Shown in pieces: positions 37,828 to 46,448 of a DNA stretch of 64,000 nucleotides. The notes under the pieces are model-generated. The model worked only from the letters and a program-made list of their open reading frames with translations. It searched no databases and was not told the origin of the DNA. This stretch comes from Phytopseudomonas punonensis. Its GTDB lineage: Bacteria > Pseudomonadota > Gammaproteobacteria > Pseudomonadales > Pseudomonadaceae. The stretch is taken from positions 560,115 through 624,114 of the forward strand of contig NZ_FRBQ01000001.1 of assembly GCF_900142655.1 (NCBI RefSeq), in the 5' to 3' direction. How positions within the stretch are numbered: position 1 is the first letter of the stretch; every line of letters begins with the position of its first letter. The position numbers were made by a program, and so were the translations under genes.

Positions 37828-38603
37828 GTGGCGAAGCGATCATTCAGGTCCGCGACCTGACCAACCAGTTCGGCCCGCAGGTGGTGCATCAGCACCTGGA
37901 TCTGGATTTGTACCGCGGCGAAGTACTCGGCGTGGTGGGTGGCTCGGGCACCGGCAAGTCGGTGCTGCTGCGCACTATCGTCGGCCTGCGTCAGCCCAAT
38001 GCCGGTACGGTGCGGGTATTCGGCGAAGACCTGCTGACCCTGCCTCCCCAGCGGCGCTCCGAATTGGAACGACGCTTCGGCGTGCTCTACCAGCGCGGCG
38101 CGCTGTTCTCGTCGCTCACCGTGCTGGAGAACATCGCCCTGCCGCTGATTGAGCATGCCGGCCTCACGCGCGCCCAGGCCGAGCGCCTGGCCGCATCCAA
38201 GGTGGCGCTGGTCGGCCTGCCGGCCCACGCTTGTGCCAAGTACCCGACCGAGCTGTCCGGCGGCATGGTCAAGCGCGCCGCGCTGGCCCGGGCTTTGGCG
38301 CTGGAACCGGACATCCTGTTTCTCGATGAGCCGACGGCGGGCCTCGACCCTATCGGCGCAGCGGCTTTCGATCAGTTGATCCGTACCCTGCGCGACGCGC
38401 TGGGGCTCAGCGTTTTTCTGGTCACTCACGACCTGGATACGCTTTACACCTTGTGCGACCGCGTGGCGGTGCTGTCGCAAAAACGGGTGCTAGTGGCCGA
38501 CACACTGAACGTGGTCGCCGCCACCGACGATGCATGGATACACGACTACTTTCACGGCCCGCGCGGACGCGCAGCCGAAGAAGCTTCAGCGAGGATTAGT
38601 TGA
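37824..38603 (+). CDS. MlaF-type ABC transporter ATP-binding protein
   Basis: A 259-residue ATPase of the MCE/Mla class. Walker A is GGSGTGKSVLLRTIVGL, the signature is ELSGGMVKRAALARAL (the SGGM variant typical of MlaF), Walker B is ILFLDEPTAGLDP, and the switch is THDLDTLYTLCDR. The start is GTG at 37824, overlapping the permease stop, with GGAGATG about 8 bases before; the open frame continues upstream but reads inside the permease gene. It energises lipid movement by the permease. Confidence 0.92.
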   Translation: MSGEAIIQVRDLTNQFGPQVVHQHLDLDLYRGEVLGVVGGSGTGKSVLLRTIVGLRQPNAGTVRVFGEDLLTLPPQRRSELERRFGVLYQRGALFSSLTVLENIALPLIEHAGLTRAQAERLAASKVALVGLPAHACAKYPTELSGGMVKRAALARALALEPDILFLDEPTAGLDPIGAAAFDQLIRTLRDALGLSVFLVTHDLDTLYTLCDRVAVLSQKRVLVADTLNVVAATDDAWIHDYFHGPRGRAAEEASARIS

Positions 38604-39521
38604 ATGGAACCACGCGCCCATCACGTATTGATCGGCATGTTCACGGTGGCGATCGTCAGCGCCATTCTGGTGTTCGCTCTGTGGCTGGGGAAAACCAGCG
38701 CCGACAAGCAGTTCAACTACTACGAGGTGATCTTCACCGAGGCGGTCAACGGCCTGTCCCAGGGCAGCGCCGTGCAGTACAGCGGCATTCGCGTCGGCGA
38801 CGTGACCAGCCTGACCCTCGACCCGCAGGACCCGCGCAAGGTCCACGCGAACATCCGCATTACCGGCAACGCACCGATCAAGGAGGACACCCGCGCCCGC
38901 CTGACCATCACCAATATCACCGGCGGCGCGGTGATCCAGCTGCACGGCGGCTCACCGGAAAGTCCGGCGTTGGTAGCCAAGAATGGCGGTACGCCGATCA
39001 TCATCGCCGACCGCTCGCCGCTGTCACGGCTGATGGCCAATGGCGAGGATCTGATGGTCAGCGTCACGCGCCTGCTCGATCGCGCCAACGCCATGTTCTC
39101 CCGCGAGAACACCCAGAACATCGCCAAGACCTTGCGCAACCTCGAACAGATTACCGCCAGCGTTTCCGAACAACGCGAGGAGCTGCGCGAAGCGCTGACC
39201 CAAATGAGCGCTGCCGGCCGCGAAGCGTCTGCCCTGATGAAAAATGCCAACGGGCTGTTCACTGGCCCGGCGCAGAACACCCTCGATAGCGCCGAGCGTC
39301 TGGTCACCTCGCTGGAGCGCACCAGCAGCAACATCGAGCAATTGCTGCAGGACAACCGCGCAGCCCTCGACGGCGGCATGCAAGGCATCGGCGAGCTGGG
39401 CCCGGCGATCAACGAGCTGCGTGACACTCTCGGCTCGTTGCGCTCGTTCTCGCGGCGCCTTGAGGAAGACCCCGCCGGCTATCTGCTGCGCAGCGACAGC
39501 ATCAAGGAGTTCCAGCCATGA
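38604..39521 (+). CDS. MlaD/MCE domain lipid-binding protein
   Basis: A 305-residue protein anchored by one N-terminal helix (about 8-28), followed by an MCE domain (about 38-120) containing NGLSQGSAVQYSGIRVGDV, the usual G..V...G..VG motif. A long helical region (150-280) contains heptad leucines, so hexamers would form a periplasmic tunnel. ATG follows the ATPase stop codon with no gap. The final residues overlap the lipoprotein gene start (ATGA). Confidence 0.92.
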   Translation: MEPRAHHVLIGMFTVAIVSAILVFALWLGKTSADKQFNYYEVIFTEAVNGLSQGSAVQYSGIRVGDVTSLTLDPQDPRKVHANIRITGNAPIKEDTRARLTITNITGGAVIQLHGGSPESPALVAKNGGTPIIIADRSPLSRLMANGEDLMVSVTRLLDRANAMFSRENTQNIAKTLRNLEQITASVSEQREELREALTQMSAAGREASALMKNANGLFTGPAQNTLDSAERLVTSLERTSSNIEQLLQDNRAALDGGMQGIGELGPAINELRDTLGSLRSFSRRLEEDPAGYLLRSDSIKEFQP

Positions 39522-40147
39522 AAGTACTCGCCACCGCTGGCGCCCTGCTGCTGACCGGCCTGCTCGGCGCCTGCTCGATTCTGCCCTCGGGTGAGGCGCT
39601 GAACGTCTACCTGCTGCCGAGCAATCTGCCGGTGCGTGCAACCGATGCCCCACGGGAAAGCTGGTCGCTGCGGGTCAACAGGCCGCAGAGCAGCCAACTG
39701 CTCGACAGCCCACGCATTGCCGTGCTGCCGGAAGGCGACATGATCAGCGCTTACCAGGGCGCGCGCTGGAGCGATCGCGCGCCGGCGCTGTTTCGTGATC
39801 GGCTGATCGGCGCCTTTCTCGATGACGGCCGGATCGGCGCCGTCAGCAGCGACGACAGCCGCCTGCAGGCCGACCTGGAACTGAGCAGCGATCTACGTGC
39901 CTTCCAGAGCGAGTACCGCAACGGGCGGCCAGAGGTGCATATCCTGCTCGATGCCCGCCTGGTGCAAGCCGGCAACCAGCGCATCCTTGCCAGCCGGCGC
40001 TTCGAGGTACGCCAGCTCGCTGGCGATACCGCCGTGGAATCGGTCGTGAAGACATTCGGTACAGCCAATGACCAACTCTCGCGGCAGCTGATGGATTGGG
40101 TAGTGGAGCAAGGACGGCGTAATGCGCCGGATAGCAGCAAGCCCTGA
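39518..40147 (+). CDS. PqiC/YmbA-like ABC transport auxiliary lipoprotein
   Basis: A 209-residue outer membrane lipoprotein. The signal peptide ends in the lipobox LLGAC (acylated Cys19). The mature part fits the ABC-type transport auxiliary component family (PqiC/YmbA): YLLPSNLPVR early, SPRIAVLPEGDMISAYQGARWSD across the middle, and a helical C-terminus ending QLSRQLMDWV. It is probably the outer membrane end of the MCE bridge formed by the three preceding gene products. A weak palindrome follows the stop. Confidence 0.87.
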   Translation: MKVLATAGALLLTGLLGACSILPSGEALNVYLLPSNLPVRATDAPRESWSLRVNRPQSSQLLDSPRIAVLPEGDMISAYQGARWSDRAPALFRDRLIGAFLDDGRIGAVSSDDSRLQADLELSSDLRAFQSEYRNGRPEVHILLDARLVQAGNQRILASRRFEVRQLAGDTAVESVVKTFGTANDQLSRQLMDWVVEQGRRNAPDSSKP

Positions 40148-40175
40148 AAACTGTTGGTAGCGAGCATTAAAGCTG

Positions 40176-40231
40176 GCTCCTGTGGGAACGGGCCATGCCC
40201 GTGATTTTCGCGCGCATGGCCCGTTCCCACA
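40176..40231. repeat. TGTGGGAACGGGCCATGCCCG palindromic repeat
   Basis: The arms CCTGTGGGAACGGGCCATG and CATGGCCCGTTCCCACAGG are exact complements around a GC-rich loop. This is a REP-like unit common after Pseudomonas genes. It lies between the lipoprotein stop and the clpB terminator. Confidence 0.75.
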
Positions 40232-40254
40232 GGTCGATGACAGTTATCGTTGCA

Positions 40255-40294
40255 TAATAAAAACGGCCGGTGTGATCGCTCACTCCGGCCGTTT
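40255..40294 (-). terminator. Rho-independent terminator of clpB
   Basis: On the minus strand AAACGGCCGGAGTGAG, loop, CACACCGGCCGTTTTTATT: a stable hairpin with a T-tract 19 bases after the clpB stop. Confidence 0.85.
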
Positions 40295-40312
40295 GTTTGC
40301 TGCTGTAGCCTG

Positions 40313-42877
40313 TCAGGCAAAGACGATTTCGTCGCCCTCGACCTTACCGGTCACCGTGCTGCCGGGGTTGAATTTGCCGGCCAGGATCATCTGTGCCAGC
40401 GGGTTCTCGATCCAGCGTTGAATGGCGCGTTTCAATGGCCGTGCGCCGTATACCGGGTCGTAACCAACGGCGATCAGCTTGTCCATGGCCTCATCGGACA
40501 GTTCCAGGCTCAGCTCGCGCTCGGCCAGACGCTGCAGCAGGCGACAGAGCTGGATGCGGGCGATACCGGCTATCTGCTCACGCGCCAGCGGCTCGAACAC
40601 CACCACCTCGTCGATACGGTTCACGAACTCCGGCGGGAAGTGGTTACCCACCGCGTCCATCACCGCCGCACGCTGTGCTTCACGATCACCGACCAGCTCC
40701 TGGATCTGCGCCGAGCCCAGGTTGGAGGTCATCACGATAACCGTGTTCTTGAAGTCTACGGTGCGGCCGTGGCTGTCGGTCAGGCGACCATCTTCGAGCA
40801 CTTGCAGCAGCACGTTGAATACGTCCGGGTGGGCCTTCTCAACCTCGTCCATCAACACGACGGAGTAAGGCTTGCGACGCACCGCCTCGGTCAGGTAACC
40901 GCCCTCCTCGTAACCGACATAGCCGGGCGGCGCGCCGATCAAGCGAGCGACGGAGTGCTTCTCCATGAACTCGGACATATCGATGCGCACCAACGCGTCT
41001 TCGGTATCGAAGAGGAACTCGGCCAGCGCCTTGCAAAGCTCGGTCTTGCCGACGCCGGTCGGGCCGAGGAACAGGAACGAGCCACTTGGCCGGTTCGGAT
41101 CCGCCAGCCCGGCACGCGAGCGGCGCACAGCGTTGGCCACCGCCACCACGGCTTCATCCTGACCAATGACGCGCTGGTGCAGCAGGCCTTCCATCTTCAA
41201 CAGTTTGTCGCGCTCGCCTTCGAGCATTTTCGACACCGGGATACCGGTCCACTTGGAAACGACTTCGGCGATTTCTTCCTCAGTCACCTTGCTGCGCAGC
41301 AGCTGATTCTCGGTCTTGCCGTGCTGGTCGACCATCTGCAGGCTGCGCTCCAGATCGGGGATGATCCCGTACTGCAGTTCGGCCATACGATTGAGGTCGC
41401 CCTTACGGCGCGCCGCTTCGAGCTCGGTGCGCGACTGTTCGATCTTCTGCTGAATCTGTGCCGAGCCCTGGACTTCGGCTTTCTCCGACTTCCAGATTTC
41501 TTCGAGGTCGGAATATTCCTTCTCGAGCTTGGCGATGTCTTCCTGCAGCTTGATGAAACGCTTCTTGGCGGCCTCGTCCTCTTCCTTCCTCAGCGCCTGG
41601 GCTTCCACCTTGAGCTGAATCAGTCGCCGATCCAGCCGGTCGAGCACCTCTGGCTTGGAGTCGATTTCCATACGGATGCGGCTGGCGGCTTCGTCGATCA
41701 GGTCGATGGCCTTGTCGGGTAGCTGGCGGTCGGTGATGTAACGATGGCTGAGTTTGGCCGCCGCGATGATCGCACCGTCAGTGATGGCCACCTTGTGGTG
41801 CACCTCATAACGCTCCTTGAGGCCACGCAGGATGGCGATGGTGTCTTCCTCGCTCGGCTCGTCGACCAGCACCTTCTGGAAGCGACGCTCCAGGGCGGCG
41901 TCCTTCTCGATGAACTGGCGGTACTCGTTCAGCGTAGTGGCGCCCACGCAATGCAGCTCGCCACGAGCCAGGGACGGCTTGAGCATGTTGCCCGCGTCCA
42001 TCGCGCCCTCGGCTTTGCCGGCGCCGACCATGGTGTGCAGCTCGTCGATGAACAGGATCACCCGGCCTTCCTGCTTCGAGAGCTCGTTGAGCACCGCCTT
42101 GAGGCGTTCCTCGAACTCACCGCGGAATTTGGCGCCAGCGATCAGCGCGCCCATGTCCAGCGACAGCAGGCGCTTGTCTTTCAAGCCGTCTGGAACTTCG
42201 CCGTTGATGATGCGCTGGGCCAGGCCCTCGGCGATGGCCGTCTTGCCCACACCAGGCTCGCCGATCAATACCGGGTTGTTCTTGGTACGGCGTTGCAGCA
42301 CCTGAATGGTGCGGCGGATTTCGTCGTCACGGCCGATCACCGGATCAAGCTTGCCCTCTTCGGCACGCTTGGTCAGGTCGACGGTGTACTTGTCGAGCGC
42401 CTGGCGGGACTCTTCGATGTTTGGGTCGTTGACCGCATCGCCGCCACGCAGGTTGTTAACCGCGTTTTCCAGCGCCTTGCGGCTCACACCCTGGGCGAGC
42501 AGGAGCTTGCCCAGTTTGGTGTTCTCGTCCATGGCGGCGAGCAGCACCAGTTCGCTGGAGATGAATTGATCGCCCTTCTGCTGCGACAGACGATCAGCCT
42601 GGTTGAGCAGACGCGCCAGATCCTGGGACAGGCTCACATCGCCGGTTGGGTTCTGGATCTTGCCCAGCTGATCGAGCTCTTTGCTCAGTGCCTGGCGCAG
42701 GCCGTTCACATCAAAGCCCACCTGCATCAGCAGCGGGCGAATGGAGCCGCCCTGCTGGTCGAGCAGCGCCAGCATCAGGTGCAGCGGCTCGATGGCGGAA
42801 TGGTCGTGGCCGACGGCCAGGGACTGGGCGTCGGAAAGGGCAAGTTGCAGCTTGCTGGTTAAACGGTCGATTCGCAT
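40313..42877 (-). CDS. clpB: ATP-dependent disaggregase ClpB
   Basis: An 854-residue hexameric AAA+ chaperone that, with DnaK, rescues aggregated proteins after heat stress. The N-terminal Clp repeat domain starts [23 protein letters not shown]1 has Walker [18 protein letters not shown]. The coiled-coil M-domain (about 410-525) holds [23 protein letters not shown]2 has [17 protein letters not shown] and Walker [13 protein letters not shown]. No ClpP-docking loop is expected or seen. GGAAGGA precedes the ATG by about 8 bases. A sigma-32 promoter lies upstream. Confidence 0.97.
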   Translation of the reverse strand: MRIDRLTSKLQLALSDAQSLAVGHDHSAIEPLHLMLALLDQQGGSIRPLLMQVGFDVNGLRQALSKELDQLGKIQNPTGDVSLSQDLARLLNQADRLSQQKGDQFISSELVLLAAMDENTKLGKLLLAQGVSRKALENAVNNLRGGDAVNDPNIEESRQALDKYTVDLTKRAEEGKLDPVIGRDDEIRRTIQVLQRRTKNNPVLIGEPGVGKTAIAEGLAQRIINGEVPDGLKDKRLLSLDMGALIAGAKFRGEFEERLKAVLNELSKQEGRVILFIDELHTMVGAGKAEGAMDAGNMLKPSLARGELHCVGATTLNEYRQFIEKDAALERRFQKVLVDEPSEEDTIAILRGLKERYEVHHKVAITDGAIIAAAKLSHRYITDRQLPDKAIDLIDEAASRIRMEIDSKPEVLDRLDRRLIQLKVEAQALRKEEDEAAKKRFIKLQEDIAKLEKEYSDLEEIWKSEKAEVQGSAQIQQKIEQSRTELEAARRKGDLNRMAELQYGIIPDLERSLQMVDQHGKTENQLLRSKVTEEEIAEVVSKWTGIPVSKMLEGERDKLLKMEGLLHQRVIGQDEAVVAVANAVRRSRAGLADPNRPSGSFLFLGPTGVGKTELCKALAEFLFDTEDALVRIDMSEFMEKHSVARLIGAPPGYVGYEEGGYLTEAVRRKPYSVVLMDEVEKAHPDVFNVLLQVLEDGRLTDSHGRTVDFKNTVIVMTSNLGSAQIQELVGDREAQRAAVMDAVGNHFPPEFVNRIDEVVVFEPLAREQIAGIARIQLCRLLQRLAERELSLELSDEAMDKLIAVGYDPVYGARPLKRAIQRWIENPLAQMILAGKFNPGSTVTGKVEGDEIVFA

Positions 42878-42954
42878 GGCGTCATCCTTCCTTCTTTAAA
42901 GGCAGGCCGGCGCGATGCATGCGCCTGACGTTAAAACCTGCCGAGATGGAGCAT

Positions 42955-42982
42955 AGATGAGGCCGATTGTGCGGGTTTCAAG
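42955..42982 (-). promoter_or_regulatory. Sigma-32 heat-shock promoter of clpB
   Basis: On the minus strand CTTGAA (-35, 42977-42982), 14 bases, CCTCATCT (-10, 42955-42962), against the consensus CTTGAA-N13-15-CCCCATNT. It lies about 78 bases upstream of the clpB ATG and fits heat induction of a disaggregase. Confidence 0.8.
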
Positions 42983-43033
42983 CGCAGAGGTTTTGATAAG
43001 AATCAGGGGTTGCCTGATTAGGAGGCAGAACAG

Positions 43034-43066
43034 CCCTGGGTATCGCTGCGCTCAACGCCAGGCTAC
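43034..43066 (-). repeat. ~32-base CCTGGGTATCGC...CCAGGCTAC repeat
   Basis: Reverse-orientation copy of the repeat seen at 9966, 15326 and 49380. It lies in the gap between clpB and pgeF. Confidence 0.55.
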
Positions 43067-43092
43067 GGTCTGAGCAATTGCATTGCAGGTTT

Positions 43093-43183
43093 GTAGGAGC
43101 GTCGACCTCGGCGCGATGCGATGGCGGCCATTGCGCAACACAAATGCCGCTCACACCATTCGCTGCGAGGGCGCAGCTCCTAC
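43093..43183. repeat. GTAGGAGC...GCTCCTAC REP-like element
   Basis: 8-base perfect end arms with inner partially paired GCGATGCG/CGCTGCG segments. It is related to the element at 2275-2342 and lies just after the pgeF stop. Confidence 0.6.
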
Positions 43184-43207
43184 ACGAGCGTTGATGATCG
43201 CCAGTGA

Positions 43208-43948
43208 TTAGCGATCCGCCAACCAGATCAGCGAAGCGAAGCGGCCGGTCTGGGCCGAACGGCGATAGGAGTAGAAGCGCGAATCGCTGACTGTGCAGAA
43301 GCCGCCGCCATACACCGCGGTGATGCCGCGTGCGGCGAGACGGGTGCGCGCCAGTTGGTAGATATCGGCCATAAAGCGCCCAGCGTTTTCACTCGGCATG
43401 AAGGCGCCAGCGGCCTGGGCATGCTGGCTGACGAACGCCTCACGCACCTCGGCGCCAACCTCGAATGCTTGCGGGCCGATTGCAGGGCCTAGCCAAACAA
43501 GGGTGTCGTCTGGCTCAACGGCCAGCGCATCCAATGTGGCTTCAAGCACGCCATTGGCCAGCCCACGCCAGCCGGCGTGAGCGGCAGCGACGCGGGTACC
43601 GGCACGGTCGCAAAACAGCACAGGCAAACAATCAGCGGTCATCACCGTCGCGGCGATGCCTGGCGTGGCCGTCCAGCTGGCATCGGCTTCGACGACAACT
43701 TCCGGATCGGCATGCGCAACGGCAATGCCATGCACCTGCTGCAGCCAGGCCGGCCGACAACCGAGCTGACTGAGCAGCCGCTGACGGTTCTTGGCCACCG
43801 CAACCGGGTCATCCTCGACATGGGCGGCCAGGTTGAAACTGTCGTAAGGCGCCACACTCACGCCGCCAGCGCGGGTGGTCACGCAGGTGCGCACCCACTC
43901 AGGAGCGGGCCAGTGTGGCGTCAGCCAGTCATGAGCCTTGTCACTCAT
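43208..43948 (-). CDS. pgeF: Peptidoglycan editing factor PgeF (YfiH/laccase-domain family)
   Basis: A 246-residue cytoplasmic protein of the YfiH family. In E. coli it corrects misincorporated L-Ser in muropeptide precursors; older annotations call it a polyphenol oxidase. The zinc/copper site motifs are visible: QQVHGIAVAHAD, TADCLPVLFCD and AAHAGWRGLANG. Its ATG overlaps the rluD stop (ATGA), as is standard in Pseudomonas, so it is translationally coupled to rluD. Confidence 0.93.
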   Translation of the reverse strand: MSDKAHDWLTPHWPAPEWVRTCVTTRAGGVSVAPYDSFNLAAHVEDDPVAVAKNRQRLLSQLGCRPAWLQQVHGIAVAHADPEVVVEADASWTATPGIAATVMTADCLPVLFCDRAGTRVAAAHAGWRGLANGVLEATLDALAVEPDDTLVWLGPAIGPQAFEVGAEVREAFVSQHAQAAGAFMPSENAGRFMADIYQLARTRLAARGITAVYGGGFCTVSDSRFYSYRRSAQTGRFASLIWLADR

Positions 43949-44919
43949 CCGATGAACGCCTCGCGGTCCTGACGCAGCAGCGTCAGCAACCAGACGAAGT
44001 CATCGGGCAATGGCGACTGCCACTTCATGCGCTCGCCGGTGATCGGGTGATCCAGTTCGAGGAAGCGCGCGTGAAGAGCCTGGCGCGGAAATTCCTTGAG
44101 GCTCTGCACCATGGTCTGGCTGGCCGCTGGCGGAATCCGAAAGCGCCCGGCGTACACCGGATCACCGACCAGCGGATAACCGATGTGGCTCATGTGCACA
44201 CGAATCTGGTGCGTACGCCCGGTTTCCAGTTTGACCCGACTGTGAGTGTGCGACCGGAAACGCTCAAGCACACGGTAATGGCTGACCGCCGGCTTGCCGC
44301 CGTCAGTGACCGCCATGCGCTGGCGCTGGGAAGAACTGCGGCCAATCGGCGCGTTGATCTTGCCGCCCGAGGTAATCACACCGATAACGATGCACTCGTA
44401 AATGCGGCTGACGGTGCGCTTCTGCAGTTGATCGACCAGGCGGGTCTGCGCTTCGATAGTCTTGGCGACCACCATCAGGCCGGTGGTGTCTTTGTCGAGG
44501 CGATGCACGATACCGGCACGCGGCACGTTGACGATGTCCGGCACGTGGTGCAGCAGCGCGTTGAGCAAGGTGCCATCGGCATGCCCGGCAGCCGGATGCA
44601 CGACCAGCCCGGCAGGCTTGTCGATCACCAGAATCTGCTCGTCTTCGTAGACGATGTTGAGCTCGATGTCCTGGGCAATCCACTCACCCTGGGCCTCCTG
44701 CTCGGCGGAAAGGGCTAGCACAGAGCCACCGTGAACGATGTCACGGGGGCGCAGCACCTGACCGTCAACGGTCAGATTACCTTCCTTGATCCAGCCGGAA
44801 AGGCGCGAGCGCGAGTGCTCGGCGAACAGCTGGGCGGCGACTTGGTCGAGGCGTTGACCGCCCAAATCGGCGGGCACCTCGGCGGTTAACTCAATGGCCT
44901 GCTTATTAATAGATGACAT
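43945..44919 (-). CDS. rluD: 23S rRNA pseudouridine synthase RluD
   Basis: A 324-residue enzyme that makes pseudouridines 1911, 1915 and 1917 in helix 69 of 23S rRNA. An N-terminal S4-like domain (GQRLDQVAAQLFAEHSRSRL) is followed by the catalytic domain with HRLDKDTTGLMVVAK, where Asp142 is the nucleophile. ATG 44919 is preferred over an in-frame ATG at 44940 because it matches P. aeruginosa RluD. It is divergent from bamD, again the usual order. Confidence 0.95.
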   Translation of the reverse strand: MSSINKQAIELTAEVPADLGGQRLDQVAAQLFAEHSRSRLSGWIKEGNLTVDGQVLRPRDIVHGGSVLALSAEQEAQGEWIAQDIELNIVYEDEQILVIDKPAGLVVHPAAGHADGTLLNALLHHVPDIVNVPRAGIVHRLDKDTTGLMVVAKTIEAQTRLVDQLQKRTVSRIYECIVIGVITSGGKINAPIGRSSSQRQRMAVTDGGKPAVSHYRVLERFRSHTHSRVKLETGRTHQIRVHMSHIGYPLVGDPVYAGRFRIPPAASQTMVQSLKEFPRQALHARFLELDHPITGERMKWQSPLPDDFVWLLTLLRQDREAFIG

Positions 44920-45066
44920 GCTCGGCAACGGCGGGGGCATAGCCTTTGGTTTCGGCTACACGCTTGTGGTTAAATACGGCGTCTTTGCCCCAGGGGTACC
45001 GGGGGCGCTCATCATAACAGGACGGCCCTGCCCAAGACAGCCGCCGTCCCAGGGACGCAAGCCGCC

Positions 45067-46059
45067 ATGCCAGTGAAACACCTGCTGCTGATCGCCATCC
45101 TCGCACTCACCGCCGCCTGTTCTTCCAAGGAAGTTGTGGACGAAAACCTCAGCGAGACAGAACTTTACCAGCAGGCTCAGCAAGACCTGGACAACGGCAG
45201 CTACACCAGCGCCGTGACCAAGCTCAAGGCGCTGGAGTCTCGTTACCCGTTCGGTCGCTATGCCGAACAGTCCCAGCTCGAGCTGATCTACGCCAACTAC
45301 AAGAACGCCGAGCCGGAAGCTGCACGCTCCGCCGCCGAGCGTTTCATTCGCCTGCACCCGCAGCATCCGAACGTCGACTACGCCTACTACCTCAAGGGTC
45401 TGGCGTCGTTCGACCAGGATCGTGGCATTGTCGCGCGCTTCCTGCCGCTGGACATGACCAAGCGTGACCCGGGCGCCGCCCGCGACTCCTACAACGAGTT
45501 CGCCCAGCTCACCAGCCGCTACCCGAACAGCCGCTATGCGCCTGATGCCAAGCAGCGCATGATTTACCTGCGCAACCTGCTGGCGGCCTACGAAATTCAC
45601 GTAGCCCACTACTACCTGACTCGCCACGCCTATGTCGCTGCAGCCAACCGCGGCCGCTACGTGGTGGAAAACTTTCAGGAAACCCCATCGGTCGGTGACG
45701 GCCTGGCCGTGATGGTCGAGGCCTACCAGCGCCTGACCCTCGATGATCTGGCTGCCACCAGCCTGGAAACCCTGAAGCTCAACTACCCAGATCACCCAAG
45801 CCTGGAAAACGGTGAATTCGTACCGCGTGAAGAAGCCGCCGATGAGCGCTCCTGGCTGGCCAAGGCCACTCTCGGCCTGATCGAAAGCGACGCGCCGCCA
45901 CCTCCAAGCCAGACCCAGGCCAGCCAGGACGTGATTCGTCAGTACGAAGAAGCTGCCGACCAGATTCCGTCGGAGCTGAAATCGGCAACCGAGAAAGAAG
46001 AACCTCAAGCGCCCAAGCGCTCCTGGCTCAGCTACATGACCTTCGGCCTGTTCGACTAA
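45067..46059 (+). CDS. bamD: Outer membrane assembly lipoprotein BamD
   Basis: A 330-residue lipoprotein of the BAM complex, which inserts beta-barrel proteins into the outer membrane. The signal peptide ends in the lipobox LTAAC (Cys18). Five TPR-like helical hairpins follow, including [39 protein letters not shown] and [21 protein letters not shown]-terminal extension of about 80 residues rich in Pro/Glu/Lys makes it longer than E. coli BamD (about 245), as in other pseudomonads (ComL). It is divergent from rluD. Confidence 0.95.
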   Translation: MPVKHLLLIAILALTAACSSKEVVDENLSETELYQQAQQDLDNGSYTSAVTKLKALESRYPFGRYAEQSQLELIYANYKNAEPEAARSAAERFIRLHPQHPNVDYAYYLKGLASFDQDRGIVARFLPLDMTKRDPGAARDSYNEFAQLTSRYPNSRYAPDAKQRMIYLRNLLAAYEIHVAHYYLTRHAYVAAANRGRYVVENFQETPSVGDGLAVMVEAYQRLTLDDLAATSLETLKLNYPDHPSLENGEFVPREEAADERSWLAKATLGLIESDAPPPPSQTQASQDVIRQYEEAADQIPSELKSATEKEEPQAPKRSWLSYMTFGLFD

Positions 46060-46086
46060 GCCAAGATCATAAGCTGCCCCACCAAC

Positions 46087-46110
46087 GATGCCAGTCAACC
46101 GACTGGCATC
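46087..46110 (+). terminator. Terminator-like hairpin after bamD
   Basis: GATGCCAGTC, loop AACC, GACTGGCATC: a perfect 10-bp stem 28 bases after bamD, followed by a short TTTT run after six bases. Confidence 0.65.
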
Positions 46111-46205
46111 CTGCGTTTTGGCCCAGTGAAAACGCTGACCGGGTAACTGTCCGCCCAAGGCGTCCTTAGCTACACTGCCCCATCCTCCGACACGAAGAGA
46201 GCGCC

Positions 46206-46448
46206 ATGGGCCTGTTCCGCCTACTGTTCTGGATTGCCATCATCTTTGCAGCCATCTGGGTATGGCGCCGCTATGTCGGTGCAACGCGCCAGCGCCAGGC
46301 AGCACCGCCTGTAGACAGCCCGGCGCCCATGGTGCGTTGCGCCCACTGCGGCGTGCACACACCGCAACAGCACGCCATACAACTGGCGCAGCGCTGGTAC
46401 TGCAGCCGGGCCCACTTGGAACAAGGTCCCAAGCCCGGTGCCCAATAG
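46206..46448 (+). CDS. PP0624 family protein (small membrane zinc-ribbon-like protein)
   Basis: An 80-residue protein with one N-terminal membrane helix (about 4-20) followed by a basic segment and a cysteine/histidine motif (VRCAHCGVHTPQ, then WYCSRAHL) that could bind zinc. This is the small gene that precedes pilS in many pseudomonads. Its end overlaps the pilS GTG start by 11 bases, so it is cotranscribed with pilSR. The function is unknown; it might influence PilS, but nothing here shows that. Confidence 0.83.
   Translation: MGLFRLLFWIAIIFAAIWVWRRYVGATRQRQAAPPVDSPAPMVRCAHCGVHTPQQHAIQLAQRWYCSRAHLEQGPKPGAQ

Noticed and set aside
40176..40231. Attachment site or integration scar after the lipoprotein gene
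   Set aside because: It is a simple GTGGGAACGGGCCATG palindrome of the kind repeated across Pseudomonas genomes, with no integrase nearby.
40250..41722. 490-codon plus-strand open frame, with 41744-42862 (372 codons)
   Set aside because: Antisense shadows of clpB.
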